Source of the DNA: Phycisphaeraceae bacterium | GTDB lineage: Bacteria; Planctomycetota; Phycisphaerae; Phycisphaerales; SM1A02 | Length of the DNA stretch: 64,000 nucleotides | Direction of reading: 5' to 3' | Assembly (NCBI GenBank): GCA_015709595.1 | Contig: CP054178.1 | Coordinates: 682,001-746,000, forward strand | Part shown: positions 9,057-16,661 of the stretch, piece after piece | How positions within the stretch are numbered: the first letter of the stretch is position 1 | Layout: each line of letters starts with the position of its first letter | Made by a program: the position numbers and the translations under genes | Notes under the pieces: generated by a model | Seen by the model: only the letters and a program-made list of their open reading frames with translations | What the model was told of the DNA's origin: nothing | Database searches by the model: none

Positions 9057-9260
9057 GGGTTCGGCTCCCGGAAATCGAATGGAAGTGCTTGCCAGATAAG
9101 CACTTGCGCAATAACAGCGCTCCGCGCCGGACGCCAATCGTAGGGTGTGGAGCACCGTTCGTCAACGTCCGCACCCCCGCGAGTCGATCGGTGATGTGAT
9201 CATCCCCTGCTCGCGCCCTGGTCGGGACATGCCCGTCCTCGGACACCTACCCTCTCTCGC

Positions 9261-10490
9261 ATGACGGCCATCACCCTGCAGGGACTGCGAAAACACTACG
9301 GTTCCGCCGTCGCGGTGGAGGATGTCGATCTGCTGATCCGGTCGCGCGAGTTGTTCTTTCTGCTCGGGCCGTCGGGGTGCGGCAAGACCACGCTGCTGCG
9401 CCTCATCGCCGGGTTCATCGAGCCGACCGCGGGAAGCATCCGCTTCGGCGAACGCGACGTCACCCGTCTGCCCCCCAACCGACGGAATGCGGGCATGGTG
9501 TTTCAGAACTACGCCCTCTGGCCGCACATGACCGTGGCGGAAAACGTGGCGTACGGGCTGAACGTTCGTCGCGTACCCGCCAGCGAGCGTGAGCAGCGCG
9601 TGCAGGAAGCCCTGCGCCTGGTGCAGATGCAGGACTACGCCCGCCGCAGACCCGGCCAGCTCTCCGGCGGGCAGCAGCAGCGGATCGCGCTGGCCCGGGC
9701 GCTGGTCATCCGCCCGGATGTGCTGCTGCTGGATGAGCCGCTCTCCAACCTCGACGCCAAGCTGCGGCTGGAGATGCGCGAACAGATCCGGCGCCTGGTG
9801 GATGAGACGGGGATCACCACCATCTATGTGACGCACGACCAGAAGGAAGCCCTGTCGATGGCCGACACCGTGGCCGTGATGCGCGCCGGGCGCGTGGTGC
9901 AGGTGGGTCCGCCGCGATCACTGTACGCGCGGCCTCGGTCGCGATTCGTGGCGGACTTCCTGGGCGAGACGAACTTCCTGCACGCGGTGGTCGCGGGCAC
10001 GGATGGCGGGCGGCTGCTGCTCGACACGCCCGCCGGGCGTCTGGTCTCCACCGCGTTCGATGAGTCCACCCCACGAGGCGGGAACGTGACGCTGTCGATC
10101 CGTCCGGAGGCGCTGCGGTTGCTGGGGGGCGGGGAGCCGTCAGCCGTCAGCCGTCAGCAATCAGTCGCCAGCATTGGCTCGAAGGTTGGCTCGATTGTTC
10201 AGAAGCCCGTGTCGGACGCCGACACGCAGCCCACCACGACTCAGATGGGCTCAGTCGCTCGTCCCCAGTCCGCAGTCCAAGATCCGCTCAACGCCCTGCC
10301 CGTCACTCGTCGCCGGACGGTCTTCCTTGGCGAAACGGCTCAGCACACGGTGGAACTGGCGGACGGCACGCCGCTGCGCGTGCTTGAACTGAACCCCGCT
10401 GAAGCGCCGGCCCCATCCGACTGGTCGGTCGCCCCGCCCTCACAGTGGGTGTGGGTTGATCCGCGCGACGTGGTGATTCTGCCCGATTGA
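9261..10490 (+). CDS. ABC transporter ATP-binding protein, PotA/FbpC/MalK type
   Basis: The 409-residue ATPase has Walker A GPSGCGKTT, signature LSGGQQQR, Walker B VLLLDEP, the D-loop SNLDA and switch histidine VTHD in the first 230 residues. A C-terminal TOBE-type domain (about 255-405) is typical of importers for spermidine, ferric ions, sulfate or sugars. Within it lies a 50-residue Ser/Gln/Val-rich segment encoded by heptamer repeats, absent from normal family members. No permease or binding-protein gene is adjacent; the next gene is rplM. The substrate cannot be told. The insert seems tolerated because the conserved TOBE end (VWVDPRDVVIL) follows it in frame. Confidence 0.88.
   Translation: MTAITLQGLRKHYGSAVAVEDVDLLIRSRELFFLLGPSGCGKTTLLRLIAGFIEPTAGSIRFGERDVTRLPPNRRNAGMVFQNYALWPHMTVAENVAYGLNVRRVPASEREQRVQEALRLVQMQDYARRRPGQLSGGQQQRIALARALVIRPDVLLLDEPLSNLDAKLRLEMREQIRRLVDETGITTIYVTHDQKEALSMADTVAVMRAGRVVQVGPPRSLYARPRSRFVADFLGETNFLHAVVAGTDGGRLLLDTPAGRLVSTAFDESTPRGGNVTLSIRPEALRLLGGGEPSAVSRQQSVASIGSKVGSIVQKPVSDADTQPTTTQMGSVARPQSAVQDPLNALPVTRRRTVFLGETAQHTVELADGTPLRVLELNPAEAPAPSDWSVAPPSQWVWVDPRDVVILPD
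10135..10169 (+). repeat. Heptanucleotide tandem repeat inside the ABC ATPase gene
   Basis: AGCCGTC occurs three times in perfect tandem (10135-10155), followed by the degenerate units AGCAATC and AGTCGCC. A second short set, CCCAGTC, CGCAGTC, CAAGATC, lies at 10264-10284. Both arrays stay in frame and encode Ser/Val/Gln-rich residues, including PSAVSRQQS. The same heptamer in rotated form (GTCAGCC on the coding strand) lies in the hpnD gene at 57949-57976. Confidence 0.7.
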
Positions 10491-10535
10491 AGCCCTGGGG
10501 CGGCCGGGATGAATCCGACGAGGCGTTACCCGATC

Positions 10536-10563
10536 TTGACATCCCCCCGCGCGGGCCTATTGT
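10536..10563 (+). promoter_or_regulatory. Sigma-70-type promoter of rplM-rpsI
   Basis: A perfect -35 box TTGACA (10536-10541) is followed after 16 bases by TATTGT (10558-10563), which matches four of six consensus -10 positions. Transcription would start near 10570 and give a leader of about 65 bases before the rplM start. The site lies just after the ABC ATPase gene, which makes rplM-rpsI an independent unit. Confidence 0.65.
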
Positions 10564-10635
10564 TCGCGGTGCGCCCCTGCGGGGGTGTGGGACGTGTTTT
10601 TCATCGCAGTTTCCCGAATCCACCGAGGTGGAGCA

Positions 10636-11067
10636 ATGCCTCGTCAGACTACGTTGGCCAAGCCCGGAGACGTCACGCCCCAGTGGCGGCATTTCGATGC
10701 CGATGGGCAGGTGCTGGGCCGGCTCGCCACCCGTATCGCCACCGTGCTCATGGGCAAGCACCGTCCGGAGTACACGCCCCACGTTCTCACGGGCGACATG
10801 GTGGTCGTCACCAACGCCGAGAAGGTCGTGATGACGGGCAAGAAGCTCGATCAGCGCGTCAAGACGCGATACAGCAACTACCCCGGCGGCCTGAAGGTGG
10901 AGACGTTCCGTCAGGTGCAGGCCAAGCACCCCCAGCGCCTCATCGAGGACGCCGTGCGCCGCATGGTGCCCAAGGGGCGGCTGGGCAAGAAGATCATGGG
11001 TCGGCTGAAGGTCTACGCCGGTCCGCAGCACCCCCATCAGCCGCAGCAGTTGATCGCCTCGAACTGA
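10636..11067 (+). CDS. rplM: 50S ribosomal protein L13
   Basis: The 143-residue product is a normal-length L13, one of the first proteins to bind 23S rRNA in large-subunit assembly. Family signatures are visible: WRHFDADGQVLGRLAT near the start, VVTNAEKVVMTGKK in the middle and AVRRMVPKGRLG followed by LKVYAG near the end. The start is the ATG after GAGGTGG with four bases of spacing; an upstream in-frame start would add 17 unrelated residues. It is followed after 23 bases by rpsI, the conserved pairing in most bacteria. Confidence 0.97.
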   Translation: MPRQTTLAKPGDVTPQWRHFDADGQVLGRLATRIATVLMGKHRPEYTPHVLTGDMVVVTNAEKVVMTGKKLDQRVKTRYSNYPGGLKVETFRQVQAKHPQRLIEDAVRRMVPKGRLGKKIMGRLKVYAGPQHPHQPQQLIASN

Positions 11068-11090
11068 CCGCCCGCGTGTGAAGCACCGTC

Positions 11091-11540
11091 ATGAGTGACT
11101 CGACCGCCACCGTCGCCGCCCTCGCGCCTCGTATCAAGTCCGGCCCGGATCGTCAGGGCTGGTTCCGCGGCACCGGACGCCGCAAGACCGCCGTCGCCCG
11201 CGTGCGCATCAAGCCCGGGGCGGGCGCGATCCAGATCAACGAACGCGAACTCGACAAGTTCTTCACCGAGGATCGTGATCGCAAGAACATCCTCGCGGTG
11301 CTGGAGAAGACCGGCACGCACGGCAAGGTGGACGTGCAGGCCCAGGTGCATGGCGGCGGATTCACCGGACAGGCCGGCGCCATCGTGCTGGGGCTGGGCC
11401 GGGCGCTGAAGCGATACGACCAGTCGCTGGAGTCGATCCTCCGCGACAACGGCTTCCTGACCCGCGACTCGCGCGAGGTTGAGCGCAAGAAGGCCGGCCA
11501 GAAGGGCGCCCGCGGCCGCTTCCAGTTCTCCAAACGCTGA
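11091..11540 (+). CDS. rpsI: 30S ribosomal protein S9
   Basis: The 149-residue protein ends in GARGRFQFSKR, the conserved S9 C-terminus whose last arginine reaches the ribosomal P site. GTGRRKTAVARVRIKPG marks the start of the conserved core. About 20 extra residues precede it, a mild extension relative to the 130-residue E. coli protein. It forms the rplM-rpsI operon, closed by a strong hairpin terminator 32 bases after the stop codon. Confidence 0.97.
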   Translation: MSDSTATVAALAPRIKSGPDRQGWFRGTGRRKTAVARVRIKPGAGAIQINERELDKFFTEDRDRKNILAVLEKTGTHGKVDVQAQVHGGGFTGQAGAIVLGLGRALKRYDQSLESILRDNGFLTRDSREVERKKAGQKGARGRFQFSKR

Positions 11541-11571
11541 ACCGCCAGCGACAACGACACGGCTCGTTCCG

Positions 11572-11596
11572 CCGCCGCCCAATCGGGCGGCGGTTT
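11572..11596 (+). terminator. Rho-independent terminator of rplM-rpsI
   Basis: CCGCCGCCC (11572-11580) pairs perfectly with GGGCGGCGG (11585-11593) across a four-base AATC loop and is followed by TTT. The nine-base all-GC stem right after rpsI is a convincing intrinsic terminator, although the T-run is short. Confidence 0.7.
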
Positions 11597-11665
11597 GCTG
11601 TGTGAACCGCGTTCATGGACGCGCCACCTCCACTCGTCTCCCGCGGCGACCACTACAATCCCGCC

Positions 11666-12400
11666 ATGCTCCCCTGGTTCATCGCGGCGGCGGCGTATGT
11701 CGTGGGCTCCATCCCCTTCGGCTACCTGATCGGCCGGATGAAGGGCATCGACATCCGCCAGCATGGCTCGAAGAACGTCGGGGCCACCAACGTCACGCGC
11801 GTGCTCGGACGTCCGCTGGGGCTGACGTGCTTCGCACTTGACGTGGTCAAGGGGGCGGCGCCGGTTGCGATCGCGGGTGCCATGCTGGGCATGCTGGGGC
11901 GGCCGCTGGTGACGATGACTGGCGACGGCGCGCTCGTGGGAGAGTCAGCCATCACCGCAGGCGAAATGGGACTGTGGCTCCTGGTCGCGGCGGCCGCCAT
12001 CGCGGGACACATGTACTCGGTCTTCCTCGGCTTCAAGGGCGGAAAGGGCGTGGCCACCGGCTTCGGGGCCATGCTGGGCATGTGGCCCCTGCTCACCTAC
12101 CCCGCGCTGGGCGCGCTGGCGGTCTGGGTGGCGACGGTGATGGCGAGCCGTTATGTCAGTCTCGCCAGCATGACCGCCGCCTGCCTGCTGCCGCTCCTGA
12201 CGGCGTTGTCGGCGTGGCTGATGTCGGGGAGAAGCGAGGGAATCACTCGGGCGTGGCCGTTGATCCTGGTGACGATTCTGCTCGCCGTACTGGTGGTGTG
12301 GAAACACCGGGGGAACATCGAGCGCCTGCGCGATGGGACGGAGCCGAAGATCGGGAGGCGGCTCGCCCAGGCCGGTGGAAGCGCCGGGAATCGCGGGTAA
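11666..12400 (+). CDS. plsY: Glycerol-3-phosphate acyltransferase PlsY
   Basis: This inner-membrane enzyme transfers the acyl group of acyl-phosphate to glycerol-3-phosphate, the first step of phospholipid synthesis in most bacteria. All three family motifs are present: GSIPFGYLIGR, then HGSKNVGATNV, and GHMYSVFLGFKGGKGVATG. The 244-residue protein has about six hydrophobic segments, with about 40 residues more than typical PlsY, mainly between motifs 2 and 3. The chosen start, MLPWFIAAAAYVVGS, matches the family; an upstream in-frame start would add a hydrophilic stretch. It lies between the rpsI terminator and tRNA-Gln. Confidence 0.95.
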   Translation: MLPWFIAAAAYVVGSIPFGYLIGRMKGIDIRQHGSKNVGATNVTRVLGRPLGLTCFALDVVKGAAPVAIAGAMLGMLGRPLVTMTGDGALVGESAITAGEMGLWLLVAAAAIAGHMYSVFLGFKGGKGVATGFGAMLGMWPLLTYPALGALAVWVATVMASRYVSLASMTAACLLPLLTALSAWLMSGRSEGITRAWPLILVTILLAVLVVWKHRGNIERLRDGTEPKIGRRLAQAGGSAGNRG

Positions 12401-12403
12401 AAT
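12375..12403 (+). promoter_or_regulatory. Candidate promoter of tRNA-Gln
   Basis: TAAAAT at 12398-12403 matches five of six -10 positions and is preceded by a weak -35-like GTGGAA at 12375-12380 with 17-base spacing. It overlaps the end of plsY, and transcription would start about 10 bases before the tRNA. Confidence 0.4.
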
Positions 12404-12421
12404 CGCCTTCGACCAGCACCT

Positions 12422-12492
12422 TGGGGATTGGTGTAACGGTAGCACGACTGGCTCTGAACCAGTTAGTCAAGGTTCGAATCCTTGATCCCCAG
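12422..12492 (+). tRNA. tRNA-Gln (anticodon CTG)
   Basis: A full cloverleaf can be drawn in 71 bases. The acceptor stem TGGGGAT/ATCCCCA carries discriminator G. The D-arm is GTG/CAC, the anticodon stem ACTGG/CCAGT carries loop CTCTGAA, and the T-arm CAAGG/CCTTG carries loop TTCGAAT. The anticodon CTG (12454-12456) reads CAG. A 5'-UGGGG start is typical of tRNA-Gln. CCA is not encoded. It is followed at once by a hairpin and T-run. Confidence 0.97.
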
Positions 12493-12495
12493 TTT

Positions 12496-12518
12496 CGCCG
12501 CCTCTCGGGCGGCGTTTT
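12496..12518 (+). terminator. Intrinsic terminator after tRNA-Gln
   Basis: CGCCGCC (12496-12502) pairs with GGCGGCG (12508-12514) over a five-base loop, followed by TTTT. It begins three bases after the tRNA discriminator base and so defines a short tRNA transcript. Confidence 0.75.
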
Positions 12519-12528
12519 CGTATCGGTG

Positions 12529-12569
12529 GGCTGTCGCCCTCGGCTGTTGGCTCCTGGTTCCCGGCTGTC
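12529..12569 (+). repeat. Degenerate heptanucleotide repeat between tRNA-Gln and aminotransferase gene
   Basis: GGCTGTC (12529), a six-base slip, then GGCTGTT, GGCTCCT, GGTTCCC and GGCTGTC (12542-12569) read as consecutive 7-base units beginning with GG. The unit GGCTGTC is close to GGCTGAC, the plus-strand form of the heptamer found inside hpnD. Confidence 0.55.
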
Positions 12570-12617
12570 AGCCCCACTTCCCGACCCGCCTCCACCCGCC
12601 CTTCATCGAGCTCCATC

Positions 12618-13877
12618 ATGCCCACCCAGACCGGCCGCCGCGTCTTTCGTGACCTGCCCTTCATGGGCGTCATCCGCGTGAACAACGAGGCCATGAAGGC
12701 CGGCTGGCGCATGGGCGACCCCAACTGGTCGAACCTGGGCCAGGGTCAGCCAGAGGTTGGTGTGATGGCCGGCGCTCCGCCGCGATTCGACACGCTGAAG
12801 ATCGAACTGGGCGACCACGCCTACGGCCCGGTGGAAGGCGTGCCCGAACTGCGCGAGGCGGTCGCCGCCCACTACAACCGGCTGTATCGCAAGGGCATGA
12901 AGTCGCAGTACACGGCGGAGAACGTGGCCATCGCCTCGGGCGGTCGGCTGGCGCTCTCCCGCATCGGGGCCACACTGGACAACAACCGGCTGGGCTACTT
13001 CACGCCCGACTACACGGCCTACGAAGACCTGATGACCACCTTCACGCGGATCGACCCCTTCCGCATCGAGCTCAAGCCGGAGGACGGCTTCCGCATCGCG
13101 CCGCCGGACCTGGAGCGCCTCGTCGTCGACCATGACCTTGGCGCGCTCCTCATCAGCAACCCCTGCAACCCCACCGGTGTGGCGATCCACGGCGAGGAGT
13201 TGAACGCCTGGGTCGATCTGGCGCGGCGCAACGACATCGCCCTGCTCATGGACGAGTTCTACTCGCACTTCATCTTCAAGGACGGCGTCCCGGGAAGCGG
13301 TCCCGTCAGCACCGCGGCCTTCGTGGAGGACGTGAACGAAGACCCCGTCATCATCGTGGACGGACTGACCAAATGCTACCGCTACCCCGGCTGGCGCGTG
13401 GGCTGGGTGGTGGCGCCGAAGAACGTGATCCACAACCTGACGGCGGCGGGCAGCTTCCTCGATGGCGGGCCGTCGCGCCCCATCCAGCGGGCCGCCATCG
13501 CCGTGCTCGAGCCGTCACGGGCGGATCAGGAGACGAACGCACTGCGCACGGTGTTCGCCGAGAAGCAGCGGATCACCGTCGATCGCCTCACGGCGATGGG
13601 CGTGACCTTCCCGGCGAAGCCCGAGAGTACGTTCTATGTCTGGGGCGACGTGAGCGGCCTGCCCAAGCCGATCAGCACGGGCGAGGGCTTCATGCGGCAC
13701 GGCATCCGCCACCGGGTGATGAGCGTGCCGGGCGACTACTTCGATGTGAACCCGCATCGGGCCCGCGAGGGCGAGTCGCCGCTCAAGTCGTTCGTGCGTT
13801 ACTCGTTCGGCCCGCCGAAGGACAACCTGGTCGCGGGGCTGGACCGGCTGGCGGAAATGGTGAAGTCGTTCCGCTGA
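12618..13877 (+). CDS. Pyridoxal-phosphate-dependent aminotransferase, class I/II
   Basis: The 419-residue protein has the aspartate-aminotransferase fold signatures. NPCNPTG lies around residue 185, LLMDEFYSHF holds the cofactor-ring aspartate, and DGLTKCYRYPGWRVGW contains the lysine expected to form the PLP Schiff base and the following conserved GWR. The YFTPDYTAYED segment and a C-terminal RYSFGPP (substrate-carboxylate arginine) also fit. It would transfer an amino group between an amino acid and a 2-oxo acid in the cytoplasm; the substrate cannot be deduced. It stands alone, between tRNA-Gln and the convergent 14.0-kb gene. The ATG start gives a normal-length protein. Confidence 0.9.
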   Translation: MPTQTGRRVFRDLPFMGVIRVNNEAMKAGWRMGDPNWSNLGQGQPEVGVMAGAPPRFDTLKIELGDHAYGPVEGVPELREAVAAHYNRLYRKGMKSQYTAENVAIASGGRLALSRIGATLDNNRLGYFTPDYTAYEDLMTTFTRIDPFRIELKPEDGFRIAPPDLERLVVDHDLGALLISNPCNPTGVAIHGEELNAWVDLARRNDIALLMDEFYSHFIFKDGVPGSGPVSTAAFVEDVNEDPVIIVDGLTKCYRYPGWRVGWVVAPKNVIHNLTAAGSFLDGGPSRPIQRAAIAVLEPSRADQETNALRTVFAEKQRITVDRLTAMGVTFPAKPESTFYVWGDVSGLPKPISTGEGFMRHGIRHRVMSVPGDYFDVNPHRAREGESPLKSFVRYSFGPPKDNLVAGLDRLAEMVKSFR

Positions 13878-13881
13878 GATC

Positions 13882-13905
13882 GAGCCGATCGCGGCGCGAT
13901 TGCTC
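13882..13905. terminator. Possible hairpin between convergent genes
   Basis: GAGC at 13882-13885 pairs with GCTC at 13902-13905. After one bulged base, GATCGC pairs with GCGATT, including one G-T pair, over a three-base loop. It lies five bases after the aminotransferase stop, before the convergent gene end at 14001. No T-run follows, so it is a weak terminator candidate. Confidence 0.3.
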
Positions 13906-14000
13906 AGCGAGCCGCGACCGTGAGGAAGCGGGTTCATCCAGGCCCGTGCCCCGAGGGCATGACACGCGCGGAATCTCGAACGAATCACTTTCTTGCGGCA

Positions 14001-15338
14001 TCAATGTTCATTCGCCTCCGGCTCGCCCGGCCGGGGCGTGTGCATCGCGTCGTCCCCCGGCCTGATGACCTTGACCACCGGGGGTTCGCCCGGCTGGGGC
14101 AGCTGGATCGTGATCGCGTTCGGATCAGGTCTCCACTTCGGATCCCATGGTCGTGGAGGCGGCTGGGCGACGAAGTCCCACCCCGGCAACTGCTTCACCT
14201 GCTCCGGCGTCAGCAGCACCCGGAGCAGGGCCAGTTGATCCTGGTTCATCCGCTCGCGCTGCCTGCCGATCTCGAGCAGTTCATCCCACAATGAGATGAT
14301 CGGCTCGTTCTTGAGCGAGGCGCGGCGGCGCTTGAAGATTGACTCGCACATCCGACGGCTGAGCCGGTCGTGGTCGAACCGGAAACTGTCGCGCAGGCCC
14401 TTGATGGCCGCCCTGGTGTTGTCATCCACGTCATCCAGTTTCAGGGCCGCGGCGTAGAGCGCCTCGGCGGTTCCGGGGTCGGGATACACCTCGGGGTAGG
14501 CCTCCCGCAGATACTTCGTCTCGATCGCCGCGTACTCCCTGGGAGCGAGCAGTTCCTTGAGTTCGGCGAGGAAGGTACGGTTGAAGTGGACGAGGTTGTC
14601 GGAGGGTGGGATGCTGAATCGACCAGACCGCTCTTCGATGCGACGCAGTCGCATCGCAATCTCGTTCCACTCCGGGGTTTGCGGCTTGTGCTGCTTCTGG
14701 AGCGCGAGAAGATTCAGACGCTCAGCCGTGTCGCCTTCCGCCAGCGATCTTGCTTCGTACGATGCGCGAATCAGACGCACAAACTCCGATTCATACAGGG
14801 CACTGACGTCCGCTCGAACCGCATCCGAGAGATTCGCGTCGTCGAGGAAAGCGAAGAGGTCCACATTGGCTTCCGGCAACACGCTGCGAGACCGCCGAAA
14901 GAGTTGACGATGACGCGCATGGTAAACACGGGCGAATCGATCAAACTGGTCAGGCGCCAGAATTGATTGAAGATCCCTGAAGAACCCGGCATCAAGCATG
15001 TCAAGATCTGCAAACACCTTGTCATGGAGCGCGGCAGATGCTTTGTAAAGCTCGACCGTTCGGAACTCGTGCTCTTCGGGTCGCCCGGCGGCGCGCATGT
15101 AGTCACTCTGTGCCGCCAGCCACATCCTGTACTGTGGGCGATAGTCGGTTTCGACGCGTGCCTGATAGTCATCAAGAAACGCCTTGGCAAGAGTCCTTTG
15201 ATCCTCCGACAGTCGGACAATCTCGGCATAATACCACAGATCAGTTTCCTGTATCGGCCGCAACGCCTGCGCGCCCGTAACGGGCGCGCAGGCGTAGGAT
15301 GCGAAAGCAATCATCGGTACCAGCGTACTCAGGCGCAT
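14001..15338 (-). CDS. Unknown exported protein of 445 residues
   Basis: I do not recognise this family. The start is ATG 15338, preceded by GAGGTG, and the N-terminus MRLSTLVPMIAFASYACAP is a signal peptide, possibly of a lipoprotein though the lipobox is poor. The mature part is mostly helical, Arg/Asp/Leu-rich and without tandem repeats. Phrases such as LSEDQRTLAKAFLDDY and LAPDQFDRFARVY, later LLTPEQVKQLPGWD, resemble the 'L-T-x-E-Q' helices of small periplasmic Spy/CpxP-like or planctomycete secreted proteins, which is only suggestive. The C-terminal 70 residues are proline-rich. Its start overlaps the end of the glycine-rich gene by 10 bases, so the two are translationally linked and may act together at the cell surface. 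Confidence 0.75.
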   Translation of the reverse strand: MRLSTLVPMIAFASYACAPVTGAQALRPIQETDLWYYAEIVRLSEDQRTLAKAFLDDYQARVETDYRPQYRMWLAAQSDYMRAAGRPEEHEFRTVELYKASAALHDKVFADLDMLDAGFFRDLQSILAPDQFDRFARVYHARHRQLFRRSRSVLPEANVDLFAFLDDANLSDAVRADVSALYESEFVRLIRASYEARSLAEGDTAERLNLLALQKQHKPQTPEWNEIAMRLRRIEERSGRFSIPPSDNLVHFNRTFLAELKELLAPREYAAIETKYLREAYPEVYPDPGTAEALYAAALKLDDVDDNTRAAIKGLRDSFRFDHDRLSRRMCESIFKRRRASLKNEPIISLWDELLEIGRQRERMNQDQLALLRVLLTPEQVKQLPGWDFVAQPPPRPWDPKWRPDPNAITIQLPQPGEPPVVKVIRPGDDAMHTPRPGEPEANEH

Positions 15339-16321
15339 GCCATCACCTCGCACTCGTGTTCGGAGCGGAAGTAGAGCCGATAGATCGGGCTGAAGCGGGC
15401 ATCGACGCCGCCGCCGGTGCCGGGCGACGAGCCGCTGTTGCCGTTCTGGCCCGCATTGCCGTTGGAGCCCCCGCCCTGACATACCGCAGCCCCCGCCTGG
15501 CCACCCGCGCCGCCAGCTCCGGGCGTGCCCGTCCCGCGTGAGTCACCGCCCCTCCCGCCGTTCCCGCCGTCGCCGCCGTTCTTGCCGTCGCCACCTTTGC
15601 CGCCATTGCCGCCGTTCCCACCGTTGCCGTTGGTCGCCCAGACAGGCGTCCCACCATTGCCTCCCCGGCCGCCGCTGCCGCCGACGCCGTCCGGGCAGCA
15701 GCCGGTCCCACCGTCACCACCGCGCCCACCGTTACCGCCGTGACCAACCGTCACCGAAGCGGTGATGCCGCCGTGCCCCCCGCGACCCCCGTCACCGGCC
15801 TGATATCGACCGTCACCTCCGCGGCCTCCGTCGCCGCCATTCCCGCCAGCGGTTCCGCCCCAGTTGCCGAACCCGGAACCACCATCTCCTCCATCACCGC
15901 CGGTGCCGCCCGTGAATGGGTAGTTCTCAGAGCAGTCTCCCCAGCCATCGCCGCCTTGACCCCCCTTCCCTCCCGCCAGCCATCCGGGTCCCCCGTCCCC
16001 ACCATCGCCTGCATCGTTGTCCAGGGACGTGCCGTTTCCGCCATTTCCGCCCGCCCCACCCGTTCCACCAGATGAACCACTCACACCGCCATCGCCTCCA
16101 TTGCCGACACCGATGGTCGTGTCGCTCGCGCCGTCCCCACCCTTGCCGCCATTGCCCGTGATGTACCCCCCGCCGCCGGGTCCGCCATGCGGCCTGTTGG
16201 GGTTGAGCTCGTGATCTCCAGGGAAGCCATCGTAACCATCAGGATGATCTTCGTTTCCGTACTCACCATACGGATAAGGATCATCCGCAAAAACCGCGAT
16301 CGTCGCCGGTGCGGACATCAT
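15329..16321 (-). CDS. Glycine-rich repeat protein, predicted secreted, frame controlled by a (CT) tract
   Basis: The 330-residue frame opens MMSAPATIAVFADDPYPYG and is then almost entirely Gly/Asn/Asp repeats such as GGNGGDGG and GGKGGDG, similar in composition to PGRS-type proteins. Scattered cysteines occur (DCSEN, GCCPDG), and the C-terminus HECEVMACA is unrelated. The ATG here has no ribosome site, only a CT tract before it. An ATG at 16364 does have a good site (AGGGG, eight bases away) and would begin MTGRTGFSLSLS. With one more CT unit it would read in frame through LMMSAPATIAVFA, making a full signal peptide with an A-V-F-A cleavage site. As sequenced, that start is out of frame by one repeat unit and ends at a stop after 27 codons. 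It overlaps the next gene by 10 bases. Confidence 0.75.
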   Translation of the reverse strand: MMSAPATIAVFADDPYPYGEYGNEDHPDGYDGFPGDHELNPNRPHGGPGGGGYITGNGGKGGDGASDTTIGVGNGGDGGVSGSSGGTGGAGGNGGNGTSLDNDAGDGGDGGPGWLAGGKGGQGGDGWGDCSENYPFTGGTGGDGGDGGSGFGNWGGTAGGNGGDGGRGGDGRYQAGDGGRGGHGGITASVTVGHGGNGGRGGDGGTGCCPDGVGGSGGRGGNGGTPVWATNGNGGNGGNGGKGGDGKNGGDGGNGGRGGDSRGTGTPGAGGAGGQAGAAVCQGGGSNGNAGQNGNSGSSPGTGGGVDARFSPIYRLYFRSEHECEVMACA

Positions 16322-16322
16322 C

Positions 16323-16344
16323 AGAGAGAGAGAGAGAGAGAGAG
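16323..16344 (-). repeat. (CT)11 simple sequence repeat in signal-peptide region
   Basis: Eleven uninterrupted AG dinucleotides on the plus strand (CT on the coding strand) lie between the ATG with a ribosome site at 16364 and the glycine-rich frame. The repeat encodes alternating Ser-Leu. Each added or lost unit shifts the frame by two bases, so 9 or 12 units restore the frame and 11 do not. No other perfect dinucleotide tract of this length was noticed in the window. Confidence 0.9.
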
Positions 16345-16364
16345 AAGCCAGTTCGTCCTGTCAT

Positions 16365-16661
16365 GTCGAATACCCCTGTTGGTGTGGGAGCGCCCCATCC
16401 GCTCCAATGCCAGTACTTACCAGACACAAGGCGATGAATCAAGAAAGAATCCGACAATTTTATTTCGGATTGTTTCATGGATGGCTCCATCCTGCGGCGG
16501 CACATCGCTCAACGCCTCATCCTTTGGCCTTGGGCCGGTCCCACGAACAGACGACCCGCGCGGTTGCCCGTGTGGATCGCCTGACGGGTGAGGAGGCCTG
16601 CGATCCTTCGTCTCACACGGTATCCCTCATCGGCGCCGCACCAATCCCGGTACACTCTGGC
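16365..16661. other. Divergent intergenic region with AT-rich inverted repeat
   Basis: This 297-base gap lies between the glycine-rich gene (minus) and the M28 peptidase gene (plus). AATCCGA (16448-16454) and TCGGATT (16465-16471) form a perfect seven-base inverted repeat around the AT-rich core CAATTTTATT. In this GC-rich sequence that may be an operator or a promoter element. The ribosome site AGGGG for the glycine-rich gene (minus strand) lies at 16373-16377. I see no convincing gene within the gap. Confidence 0.4.

Noticed and set aside
15329-16321. Glycine-rich tandem units taken as a CRISPR array or as a DNA-level satellite
   Set aside because: The DNA units are irregular in length and sequence; periodicity is at the codon level (GGN triplets), so this is a coding low-complexity protein.
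15329-16321. Glycine-rich protein as a transferred mycobacterial PE_PGRS gene
   Set aside because: Only composition is shared; no PE domain is present and base composition matches the neighbours.
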